DNA from: JANLIQ01 sp964358205
GTDB lineage: Bacteria; Patescibacteriota; UBA1384; 2-12-FULL-50-11
Reading direction: 5' to 3'
Assembly: GCA_964358205.1 (NCBI GenBank)
Contig: CAYHNZ010000003.1
Span: forward strand, 1-46,942
Length of the DNA stretch: 46,942 nucleotides
This document shows, in pieces, positions 1 to 7,700 of the stretch. The notes beneath the pieces are model-generated. The model saw nothing but the letters and a program-made list of their open reading frames with translations, had not been told where the DNA came from and ran no database searches. The position numbers and the translations under genes were made by a program. Position 1 is the first letter of the stretch, and each line of letters starts with the position of its first letter.

Positions 1-45
1 ACGACCGCGGTGGTTACCAAGCAGCTGCGTAAGAACTCTTCTTAA
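1..45 (+). CDS. C-terminal end of a truncated gene
   Basis: An open frame enters from the left edge and ends at a TAA at 43-45, giving the tail TTAVVTKQLRKNSS. A strong hairpin terminator follows within 20 bases, which supports this as a real gene end. The fragment is too short to assign a family. Confidence 0.5.
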   Translation, partial: TTAVVTKQLRKNSS

Positions 46-63
46 AGTTGAGTTTTAAAGCGA

Positions 64-91
64 AACCGGACTCCGTAAGGGGTCCGGTTTT
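64..91 (+). terminator. Rho-independent terminator
   Basis: An 11-bp stem (AACCGGAC plus TCC against GGG plus GTCCGGTT) closes a GTAA loop and runs into a short T tract. It sits just after the partial gene at the left edge and before the VOC gene. Confidence 0.85.
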
Positions 92-124
92 GTGTTGGGT
101 TCATATTTTTGGCATACTGAATCG

Positions 125-508
125 ATGAAAAACAGAGTCGTCCATTTTGAGATCGGGGCGGAAGATCCGGCCAAGCTGTCCGAGTTCTATAAAAAAGCCT
201 TTGGTTGGGAAATCAACCAATGGGCCGATAGTGGCTACTTCATGGTCGGAAAAGAAAAAGACCGAGCCGTTGGAGCGATTTTCGGCGGGATTATGAAACG
301 TTACGAGAACGAGAAGACTATTAACACGATTGAGGTTGAAGATATCGACAAAGCGATTAGTGATGTCGAATCGGCTGGCGGTAAAATCGTCAAGCCAAAA
401 GTTTCGATGCCGCTTGGAGAAGACCAAATAATGTGGTGGTGCTACGCCGAAGACCCTCAAGGCAACATCTTTGGTTTGAACCAGATGATGTCTAGTCCGA
501 AGAATTAG
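125..508 (+). CDS. VOC (glyoxalase/bleomycin resistance) superfamily protein
   Basis: The product is about 127 residues and starts MKNRVVHFEIGAEDP. The pattern is typical of the vicinal oxygen chelate fold: an opening beta strand HFEIGAEDPAKLSEFYKKAFGW, a central IEVEDIDKAISDVESAGG and a closing DPQGNIFGLNQ. Such proteins bind a metal and act on small molecules or give antibiotic tolerance, but the substrate cannot be read here. I chose the ATG at 125 over the upstream GTG at 92 because the fold begins there. A weak box CATACT at 113-118 lies 6 nt before the ATG, with TTGTGT 17 nt further upstream, so the message may be leaderless. It opens a run of small plus-strand accessory genes. Confidence 0.85.
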   Translation: MKNRVVHFEIGAEDPAKLSEFYKKAFGWEINQWADSGYFMVGKEKDRAVGAIFGGIMKRYENEKTINTIEVEDIDKAISDVESAGGKIVKPKVSMPLGEDQIMWWCYAEDPQGNIFGLNQMMSSPKN

Positions 509-520
509 GGTTTATTCTCC

Positions 521-790
521 ATGGTCAGCTTAACTTTACAGGATGAAGACGGTACCAGCGGTTGGTGCTTCGCACTATTGAATAGTAAGCTGGCTGAGAT
601 ATTTTTCCATAAAAATAAAGATGGCCAAGCCACTATCTACGCTCATTGCTATGTCAAGAAGGAAGAGTACACAACCAAAAAAGAGCGAGCATGGATTGAA
701 AAGGATATAAGCCGCTTCCGAGTAACATACCATCGAGGGAATTATAAGATTGCGACTAATGTGCCGGATGCTCAGAGAAGGCCGAAGTAG
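521..790 (+). CDS. Hypothetical protein, 89 aa
   Basis: I do not recognise this small, charged, soluble protein; it has no signal peptide or membrane segment. It starts MVSLTLQDEDGTSGW and ends in a basic tail. It lies 12 bases after the VOC gene and 8 bases before tag on the same strand, so it is probably co-transcribed. No clear Shine-Dalgarno site is seen. Spacing and strand support it as a gene, but without homologues it remains uncertain. Confidence 0.5.
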   Translation: MVSLTLQDEDGTSGWCFALLNSKLAEIFFHKNKDGQATIYAHCYVKKEEYTTKKERAWIEKDISRFRVTYHRGNYKIATNVPDAQRRPK

Positions 791-798
791 CGACTAAG

Positions 799-1383
799 AT
801 GAGGAGGGAATATCGCTGTTCCTGGCCGGGGAGCGATCCGCTCATGGTCAAGTACCACGACGAGGAGTGGGGCGTGCCATGCCACGACGACCAAAAATTG
901 TTTGAATATATTGTGCTCGATACCTTCCAAGCCGGGCTTTCTTGGGCGATCGTGCTGAAAAAACGCGAGAATTTCCGCAGGGCTTTCGATAACTTCGACC
1001 CAGATAAAATTGCCTCGTATGGGTTTAAACCCATACGGGAACTGGAAAATGATGCTGGGATAATTCGCAATAAGCTGAAGATTGCGGCGACGGTAACGAA
1101 TGCCCAAGCGTTTTTGGCGATTCAGAAAGGGTTCGGTAGTTTCGATAAGTACATTTGGAGTTTCGTAGGTGGAAAGCCAATCGTTAATCATCACCAAAAA
1201 GATTCCGACATCGGCGCCACCTCCTCCGAGTCTGATGCCATGAGCCTAGATCTTAAAAAACGCGGTTTTAAGTTCGTCGGCTCAACAATCTGTTACGCCT
1301 TTATGCAGGGCGCTGGACTGGTCAACGACCACGTGGTCAGTTGTTTTCGCTATAATGAGCAACGACATGAAAGTAATTCTTGA
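799..1383 (+). CDS. tag: DNA-3-methyladenine glycosylase I
   Basis: Tag removes 3-methyladenine from alkylated DNA in base-excision repair. The 194-residue length matches the family. The zinc site known from E. coli Tag is visible: Cys7 and His20 near the N-terminus (RCSWPG, KYHDEEWG) and His178 and Cys182 near the C-terminus (NDHVVSCFRY). The core LDTFQAGLSWAIVLKKR is also typical. The 3' end overlaps the next gene by 29 bases. A second copy of the last part of tag lies downstream at 2601-2678, so this gene and its cargo may have arrived by recombination. Confidence 0.95.
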   Translation: MRREYRCSWPGSDPLMVKYHDEEWGVPCHDDQKLFEYIVLDTFQAGLSWAIVLKKRENFRRAFDNFDPDKIASYGFKPIRELENDAGIIRNKLKIAATVTNAQAFLAIQKGFGSFDKYIWSFVGGKPIVNHHQKDSDIGATSSESDAMSLDLKKRGFKFVGSTICYAFMQGAGLVNDHVVSCFRYNEQRHESNS

Positions 1384-1867
1384 CGCAACAGTTTCGCCAA
1401 ATGGTTATATTTCAAGAGAGAATTTTGAGGAAGATTTTTTGCCCGACTCCGGCTGGGATGCCTTCAAGGAGAGCGTTGCGAAGTCAGGAAACTTTATTAT
1501 TGGACGACATACCTACGAGATAATTGAGCCCGAGCTCTTCGATTCTATTGAAGCCACAAGGATTATTGTCAGCTCCCAAGACCTAGACGTCCGGCCGACG
1601 TTTACTCTGGCAGAATCGCCTGAAGCGGCACTGAAGCTACTTGAGAATAAAGGATTCCAAGAAGCCCTTGTTGGTGGCGGATCCGGGCTCAACAGCAGTT
1701 TCATGCGCGCTGGCCTAGTGGACGAGATTATCCTTTACGTTGTTCCCTACATTATCGGGAAGGGAACGCCCGTTTTTGCCGGCGAGTTTGAGGCCGAGCT
1801 GGAGTTTATTTCTAATAAACCATTCGCGGAAGGTTTCATTAGTAGATATCGGGTAAAAGCTAAGTAA
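1355..1867 (+). CDS. Dihydrofolate reductase family protein (RibD C-terminal type)
   Basis: The 170-residue product resembles the stand-alone RibD_C/DHFR-like reductases (YyaP/YwjB type): MKVILDATVSPNGYI at the start, FIIGRHTYEII in the middle, LVGGGSGLNSSFMRAGLVDEI for the nucleotide-binding turn and IIGKGTPVF near the end. These proteins probably use NADPH; the physiological substrate is unknown. The start may be ATG 1355 or ATG 1367 (MKVILDA). It overlaps the end of tag, so translation is probably coupled. Confidence 0.85.
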   Translation: MSNDMKVILDATVSPNGYISRENFEEDFLPDSGWDAFKESVAKSGNFIIGRHTYEIIEPELFDSIEATRIIVSSQDLDVRPTFTLAESPEAALKLLENKGFQEALVGGGSGLNSSFMRAGLVDEIILYVVPYIIGKGTPVFAGEFEAELEFISNKPFAEGFISRYRVKAK

Positions 1868-1882
1868 GTCTTCGGGATTCTG

Positions 1883-2548
1883 ATGAGTAAATCCAAAAAC
1901 CAACAGGAAATCATTAACAAAACTGCCGAATTTATTCGCCAGAAGTTCGACGGCGAGGCGACAGGACACGACTGGTACCATATCGAGCGAGTCTGGAAAA
2001 TGGCGCAAAAAATTGGGGTTGCCGAAGGCGCCGATCCGTTCGTAGTCGAGCTTGGCGCTCTCTTGCACGATATCGCCGACTGGAAATCGCATGATGATGC
2101 AGCCGGAGCAAAAGCAGCAAGAGCCTGGCTAGAGCAACTCGAAATCGACCGAACTATCATCAATCATGTTTGCGATATTGTCGACAATATTTCCTTCAAG
2201 GGTCTGGGCCAGAAGAACGGGATTGTTACGCTCGAGGGCAAGGTAGTCCAAGACGCCGACCGACTTGATGCAATAGGGGCAATCGCAATTGCACGAGTAT
2301 TCGCTTATGGAGGCGCTAAGAGCCGGCTAATCTATAACCCACAGATTGAACTGCGCACCACTCTGACAGACGAAGAATACAAAGCCACTAATAATCACTC
2401 TGATCGGTCAGGAATTCATCATTTTTACGACAAGCTACTTCATCTTAAAGACAGGCTAAATACGGCTACTGCTCGCAATCTAGCCGAACGCCGGCATAAA
2501 TTTATGGAAACATACCTAAAAGAATTCTTTCGCGAGTGGGAAGCATGA
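1883..2548 (+). CDS. HD-domain phosphohydrolase (YedJ-like)
   Basis: The 221-residue protein has HD-superfamily metal ligands: His33 in GHDWYHIERVW, His62-Asp63 in ALLHDIADW, and a late Asp in VVQDADRLDAIGAIAIAR. This order matches the YedJ-like subfamily of stand-alone HD proteins, which hydrolyse phosphate esters of unknown identity. It starts 15 bases after the DHFR-like gene. Its TGA overlaps the ATG of a broken downstream frame (ATGA). Confidence 0.9.
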   Translation: MSKSKNQQEIINKTAEFIRQKFDGEATGHDWYHIERVWKMAQKIGVAEGADPFVVELGALLHDIADWKSHDDAAGAKAARAWLEQLEIDRTIINHVCDIVDNISFKGLGQKNGIVTLEGKVVQDADRLDAIGAIAIARVFAYGGAKSRLIYNPQIELRTTLTDEEYKATNNHSDRSGIHHFYDKLLHLKDRLNTATARNLAERRHKFMETYLKEFFREWEA

Positions 2549-2634
2549 AGATAGGCGTAGCTGGTAGTATGCAGTTTACTGACAGGATGTTCGAAGTCTG
2601 CAGGGGGCTGGGCTGGTCAACGACCATCTGGTAA
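2545..2634 (+). pseudogene. Truncated 5' end of a gene starting MKIGVAGSMQFT
   Basis: Translation-coupled to the HD gene by an ATGA overlap, this frame reads MKIGVAGSMQFTDRMFEV and then runs out of frame into the tag-like remnant, stopping at 2634. From memory the opening resembles small nucleotide-processing proteins of the nucleoside deoxyribosyltransferase type; this family call is tentative. Only about 18 native codons remain, so it is a broken gene at a recombination junction near 2598-2603. Confidence 0.6.
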
Positions 2635-2678
2635 GCTGTTTTCGCTACGAGCAAATAAAAAAAGCCCCGAAGGGCTAG
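2601..2678 (+). pseudogene. Remnant of a second tag gene (3' end)
   Basis: The frame from 2601 to the TAG at 2676-2678 reads QGAGLVNDHLVSCFRY and then EQIKKAPKG. It matches the C-terminus of the intact Tag at 799-1383 (QGAGLVNDHVVSCFRYNE), including the zinc-binding His and Cys. DNA similarity is high from CAGGG through TTTTCGCTA. Upstream tag sequence is missing and replaced by another broken gene. This is a leftover gene end, not a functional gene. Confidence 0.85.
2654..2676 (-). terminator. Terminator of the minus-strand gene at 2681-3097
   Basis: Read on the minus strand, AGCCC, loop TTCG and GGGCT are followed by a run of seven T. It begins 4 bases after the stop codon of the minus gene and overlaps the last codons of the tag remnant. 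Confidence 0.85.
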
Positions 2679-2680
2679 GA

Positions 2681-3097
2681 TTAATGAGTGAAGCGTCGAA
2701 AGAGCTCAGCAATGGGATTATGATCGGTGGGGTTTCGATCAACTTGCTGAAACCTCACGGTGCGATCACCAAGGGTGTGGCTGCAGGAAGCGACCCACCT
2801 GTGGATGAGTACCGAGTTCTCTGTCCAAACCGTCATATCGACCGTCTTGCCAAACTCCTCGTCGTACAAAAAGTACTTCTTCGCCGTTTCTCCTGCTAGT
2901 GGCCGGTTCAGAGCTTCCGGAAGAAAACTGCGAGTAACGTCTTCAATGTTCTTGACGTTTTTCCTAGTTGAACCGGCTGTGTACCACTTGTCGGTCAAGA
3001 AAGGGTGTCGGTGGATGGTGATCGCCACAACCTTCTCGCCGTCTCTAAGAAATCCAGCGATAACGTCCCAAACGGTGTGAATACTGCCATTTTCCAT
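2681..3097 (-). CDS. Hypothetical protein, 138 aa
   Basis: I do not recognise the family. The protein is soluble with no signal peptide; it starts MENGSIHTVWDVIAGFLRDG and has a His/Arg-rich C-terminal third. A clear intrinsic terminator directly after its stop codon supports it as an expressed gene. It stands alone on the minus strand between plus-strand accessory genes and is divergent from the Nudix gene. Confidence 0.6.
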   Translation of the reverse strand: MENGSIHTVWDVIAGFLRDGEKVVAITIHRHPFLTDKWYTAGSTRKNVKNIEDVTRSFLPEALNRPLAGETAKKYFLYDEEFGKTVDMTVWTENSVLIHRWVASCSHTLGDRTVRFQQVDRNPTDHNPIAELFRRFTH

Positions 3098-3207
3098 AAT
3101 TAACCTATTAAGTTGCTGTCGATCATTGTAACAGTTAAAATGAGTTCAACAATGCCCAACCAACTCCACCATATCAACTCCACCTCACTTAAATTCAAAC
3201 CGAAAGA

Positions 3208-3636
3208 ATGAACCAGGAAATTCCGACAGCAAGAGTGGGCGTAGGTGCTATGGTATTCAAAGACGGTAAAGTCCTGCTCGGTAAGAGAAAGGGTTCCCAC
3301 GGCGCCGGTGAGTACGCCTGGCCTGGCGGTCATTTAGAATTTGGCGAAAAGCTTGAGGAGTGCGTTGTTCGCGAAGTAAAAGAAGAAACTGGGATGAACG
3401 TTAGGGCGGTGCGGCCTCTAGCAATTAGTAATGTCATCAAGTACGGCAAACATTACTTAGACATTCAATTTTTAGTCGAGTATATTTCTGGCCACCCGGA
3501 AGTTCTTGAGCCAGATAGGGTAGAGTCTTGGAATTGGTACGACATTGATGAGTTGCCAGAGCCGATGTTTGAGATGTCTAAAAGAGGGCTAGCTGGATTC
3601 AAGAATGATCTCGGCATCAGTTACTTCTCGGAGTAA
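3208..3636 (+). CDS. Nudix hydrolase
   Basis: The 142-residue protein carries a complete Nudix box at residues 41-63 (GHLEFGEKLEE then CVVREVKEETGM), with the catalytic Glu pair in REVKEE. The family hydrolyses nucleoside diphosphates linked to another group. The length and the WPGGHLEFGE context resemble NUDT15/MutT-like house-cleaning enzymes; the substrate is not determined. It is convergent with the membrane-protein gene that ends at 3646, only 9 bases away. Confidence 0.92.
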   Translation: MNQEIPTARVGVGAMVFKDGKVLLGKRKGSHGAGEYAWPGGHLEFGEKLEECVVREVKEETGMNVRAVRPLAISNVIKYGKHYLDIQFLVEYISGHPEVLEPDRVESWNWYDIDELPEPMFEMSKRGLAGFKNDLGISYFSE

Positions 3637-3645
3637 CCCGACCAT

Positions 3646-4242
3646 TTACTGACCGAGAATGTCTTGGTATTGCTTAACAGCATCCTGAAGCTGTTGGGTA
3701 AGGTTGGTCGATGGCGACTGTCCGGTTAGGCTGTGAACCGATTTGAGAATCATCGGGCTGATCAGCCAGAGCGCGACCACGGCTAATATAATAGAAGCGA
3801 TCGTCAGGTATAGTGCCTCCCGGTCCCATTTCTTTTGGTTGTGGTAAAACTCGCCGAACCCGGACCAAGTTCGTCTCTGGTAGGCTCGTCGACGAGCCCA
3901 GAATGGGAAGATTAAGAGTAGCGGCGTCAGGACGATACTGACCGAGCAGATCAAACTCCCCCAGGCGAGCAACTGATCCCCCATCGCAAAATAATAGACA
4001 AATTGCAGGACTAACGCTGATAACGAGTATCGATTAACAAAATCTTGCTGCTGTTCGGCGGTTAACCCCGGATCGGGATAAGCGTTGTCTTCGAGAATTT
4101 TCTTAAAATCCACTGGTGCGGCGGGTGTTTGAGGGACAGAAATATTATTCCATGACTTACGCACCGCAAGGAGTAAGTCGTGGAAACACGACGCTACACT
4201 AAACCTGTTCCGGTAAATATAATGCGTAAGTCGTGTATCCAT
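3646..4242 (-). CDS. Membrane protein, about 198 aa, with repeat-derived N-terminus
   Basis: No known family is recognised. Two or three hydrophobic segments are visible: LSALVLQFVYYFAMG, LICSVSIVLTPLLLIFPFWA and LTIASIILAVVALWLI; a short polar tail follows. Residues 3-31 are encoded by an 87-bp repeat (4150-4236) that occurs again in another gene at 30597-30683, so the ancestral N-terminus is probably replaced and the start codon is uncertain. It lies downstream of the small membrane gene at 4344-4688 on the same strand. Confidence 0.65.
   Translation of the reverse strand: MDTRLTHYIYRNRFSVASCFHDLLLAVRKSWNNISVPQTPAAPVDFKKILEDNAYPDPGLTAEQQQDFVNRYSLSALVLQFVYYFAMGDQLLAWGSLICSVSIVLTPLLLIFPFWARRRAYQRRTWSGFGEFYHNQKKWDREALYLTIASIILAVVALWLISPMILKSVHSLTGQSPSTNLTQQLQDAVKQYQDILGQ
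4150..4236 (+). repeat. 87-bp inverted-repeat element, copy E1
   Basis: The ends are inverted: GACTTACGCA at 4154-4163 and TGCGTAAGTC at 4223-4232. An inner hairpin reads GTCGTG GAAA CACGAC. It aligns without gaps, and with equal length, to 30597-30683. The base that differs in the left end (A against T) is matched by the complementary change in the right end. It lies inside the first codons of a minus-strand membrane-protein gene. Confidence 0.85.
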
Positions 4243-4280
4243 TAGACTTGAATGTAGTGTATTTGGCTAGCTGACGCGAG

Positions 4281-4337
4281 GCAGGGCTAAGATTAAGCGC
4301 CCAGCTCGCCCTGCAATTTGCAGTGGCGGGCGGGCGC
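4281..4337 (-). terminator. GC-rich imperfect hairpin, possible terminator
   Basis: GCGCCC (4297-4302) can pair with GGGCGC (4332-4337), with TGCA against TGCA near the loop; GCAGGGC at 4281 can instead pair with GCCCTGC. It lies between the stop of the 4344-4688 gene and the start of the next minus gene. There is no long T run, so its role as a terminator is weakly supported. Confidence 0.3.
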
Positions 4338-4343
4338 AATTGG

Positions 4344-4688
4344 TCAGTTCTGGTCCCGATCGACAACGTCAACCGGAAAAAGAACAGAATGTTGAGAGTT
4401 CGGACCGCGTTTATTGAGAACGCCGTCCACCTCGCGCTTCAATTCACCGTCAGTCAGGTCGACTGGCTCGGTACCATTGTCATGGCGGATCTGCTGAAGT
4501 CCACTTCCCTTGGCTGTTTGTGAAGACAGAAGTTCGTTGACCTGCGCCGCCGTGTCATACTCTTGCTTTTCGGCTTTCCGACTCTGACGACGAAGACCGC
4601 CGGCAAGCACCCAGTAGACAGCCACGAATGTTGCGACAACGAGCCCAAAGGCAATCATCGCGTCACCATATCTTTCCCAAAATCCCAT
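4344..4688 (-). CDS. Small single-pass membrane protein, 114 aa
   Basis: I chose the ATG at 4688 (MGFWERYGDAMIAFG) because a Shine-Dalgarno-like GAGG lies 8 bases upstream; an upstream in-frame ATG at 4760 has no such support. One membrane helix (AMIAFGLVVATFVAVYWVLAGG) is followed by a basic stretch GLRRQSRKAEKQ and a soluble, mostly polar tail, so the tail is predicted cytoplasmic. The family is unknown. It is one of several small membrane proteins scattered between housekeeping genes here. Confidence 0.65.
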   Translation of the reverse strand: MGFWERYGDAMIAFGLVVATFVAVYWVLAGGLRRQSRKAEKQEYDTAAQVNELLSSQTAKGSGLQQIRHDNGTEPVDLTDGELKREVDGVLNKRGPNSQHSVLFPVDVVDRDQN

Positions 4689-4786
4689 ATCGTTACCTCG
4701 AGAAGTTTTTGTCCCAAATGAAATGTACGTGGGGAATGATGTAGAAAAATTGTACCTCAAATTAACGGCGATGTTATCAGAACTAT

Positions 4787-7700
4787 CTAGGCGTCAATAG
4801 CTTGCGCAAGCAAAATCTTTTTTTCCACCGAGGCAATCAATTTGCGCGTCGAGATGGCGACATCGGGGGCGACGGAAACAGAAGTTATGCCGGCCTTGAC
4901 CAGGGCTTCGGTTACTTCTGGATAAACACTCGGTGCTTGGCCGCAGATCGAGGCACTGACACCGGCCTTGCGGCAAGTTTTGATAACGTGAATCATCGCT
5001 CCCATCACCGCCGGGTATCTTTCGTCAAACTCGGTTGCTAATTTGGATGAGTCACGATCAATGCCCAAAATCAGTTGGGTTAAGTCGTTCGAGCCGATTG
5101 AGATGCCATCGATGCCTTCATCGATATATTTTTGGATCTCGAAAATTGTTGACGGCACTTCAACCATAATCCACAACTTGAAGTCGGCACCCTGTTTAAG
5201 ACCGTTCTGGTGCATCAGGTCGCGCACACGGGTAAACTCATCAACTCTACGGACAAACGGGATCATCACGTGAAGGTTTTTTAGATCCATGCCATCTCGA
5301 ACAGCTTTAACGGCTTCGATTTCAAGAGCAAATTCTTCCGGATCGAGGATATAGCGTGAGGCGCCGCGGTAGCCAATCATCGGGTTGTTCTCCTGTTCCT
5401 CGTACTTCTCGCCGCCTTTCAACGATTTGTACTCGTTACTTTTGAAGTCGGTAAAACGGTAGACAACGGGGCGAGGGTTAAAGGCCTGGGCAATTGTCCC
5501 TATACCTTCTGAAAGTTTCTGAACGTATTCTTTAGAACGGCCCGAAGCCATCATGGCGTGCGGATGTTCGCCGATATTAGCAATAATAAACTCCGCTCGT
5601 AGTAAGCCGACACCATCAACCGGTAACTGGGCGTACTCGTCGGCTTTGGTCGGCTCGGCCAGATTTAAGTAAACCTTGGTTGCAGTGATGGGGACGGCTT
5701 CGCGGGCGGCTAGGTACTTGGTACTAGCAACTAGTTCCGAGTTCCCAGTCGCTAGTTCCTGTCTCCCGACCTTGCCCTTATAGACTTTGCCTGAAGCGCC
5801 ATCGACGGTCACGACTTGGCCGGTTTTGAGAGCGTTAGTGGCGTTACCCGTACCAACAACGCAAGGTATACCCAGCTCTCGGCTTACAATCGATGCGTGG
5901 GAGTTAGCGACAACAACCGGCGTGTAATTTTCAGTGAAGACAACATAGTTGTGGTTATCGGCAACGGTGAGATTGTAGACACCTGTCATTCGACCCTCAC
6001 CAAGATAGCTACCTCGCAACATCCGTAAGTCTGATTTAATTATTTTCTCAAGTTCGGCTCGCTCTGTTTCGTCTGCAAGCTGCATGATGTCGCGACTGAT
6101 TTTGTCGGCGTCAATATATAAATTACCATCCACATACGGGCGGATTCGACCCTTGTAGTTGACCCGGTCAATAATGTCACCCAGAAGTTGTTGGGCAGCG
6201 AATAGCCGACTGCCCATTCTCGATCTGGTCGAGTGACTAGACAGCCGAGCGCAGTCGCGGAGAAGACAATCAGTCCCCTCGCTCAGCTGAATATTTTTTG
6301 CTTCTCGATTAGGTGTAACTTGCGGTAAAACCCCTAGCCGCAAGCAGCCAGTAATGAACGGTTCGTAAATATGCGGTTCCGCCGAATAGAGATGAAGCCG
6401 TCCGGATTTGGTTGCCCGGGCGCCGTCACCATCAAGCGCCCCGCCGATAAAGGATTGAGCGAAAGCCGGCTCATGTTCCAAAACTGAAACGCCTAGCTGC
6501 TGTTCTTGCTCGGCAATCTGGTACGCCCGCTGCTTACTGTAACAGCGATAGGCCATCGCCTCGCCACTGACTAATCGGCCGCGTAGATAGCCGTTAGAAG
6601 CTTTTTTGAGCGATGGACGCATTTCATAGTCGTAAACTTCTTTAAATAGTTGTCGGACTTTCTTAATAAACGGTCTTTTGGCAGCTGTGTCTTTTTGAAT
6701 AAACTGAACTTCGCCGTGGGTGGCCGTACGGTAGATCGAGCCATCCGTACCGAGTGCCCCTAGCAAATAGGCGAGTGAACGATTAGCTCTCCTTGATTTT
6801 ATGCCTGGTAGGTTGGTGATTGATAGAAAACCCGCTTCGCGGTTCAATAAGTCTCCGACTTTTTCTTCGACAAGCTGTCGCTTTTCCAGCGTTAGGAACC
6901 GGTGATTGGCTGTTACCTCTAATCTACTCTCCGCCGAGATCCCCCTTTGAGACACCGCCATTTGAATTGTTTTCGCCCGCCGCTTTAAAACGGCCAGAAT
7001 CGGCTTCCATTCAAGTTTCAGGGATTCCTTATTCAACGAAGGGACGAGCAACTCACCGTCGTAGTGCTCGACCTCATCGATTCTCATAAATCCTTGGCTG
7101 GTTAGAATCTTTGTTTGACCAGCAAAACAAGTCCTCCCCCCCGTATCAGTAACAATCGCGCAAGCCCGACGCATCGCCGGAACATAATCGGGGCTAGTCA
7201 TTTCGGTCACCAAGACATCCCCCTCTAAAACCTGATCGATCTGACTCGGTTTATGAATAACCTTTACTGGTCCACTAGCTCGTCCAACCGAGGCAGCCGC
7301 ACCAGTAACGAGAACAACGTTCTCGTCGGCAGACTGGCCACTGGCTTCTGGCTTCTGGCTTTCATTTTCCGGTTGGCTAGGAGCTAGACTGCTAGTGGCT
7401 AGTTGCTGACCACTCTCTTTGAGAGTGGTTATTGGGCGACTCTGTACCATATAAAAACTACCGCCCTCAAAAGCCCATTCCATATCTTGCGGTGCACCGT
7501 AGTGAGTTTCAACTTTATGCCCGAGCGTCGCCAGCTTGACGATTTGTTCATCGGTCAGCTTTTGGCCTTCGAGCTTATCTTTGGGTGTCGGAATGTGAAC
7601 ATCTTTGCCGTCACGGTTGCGGACAATCTGCCAAGCTTGTTTACTGACTTCTTTAGAGACAACCGTCATCGTCTTTTTGTCGATAACATAGTGGTCGGGC

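Noticed and set aside
3100..3333. Minus-strand frame of 77 codons upstream of the gene at 2681-3097
   Set aside because: It overlaps the start of the Nudix gene in antisense and has no family resemblance.
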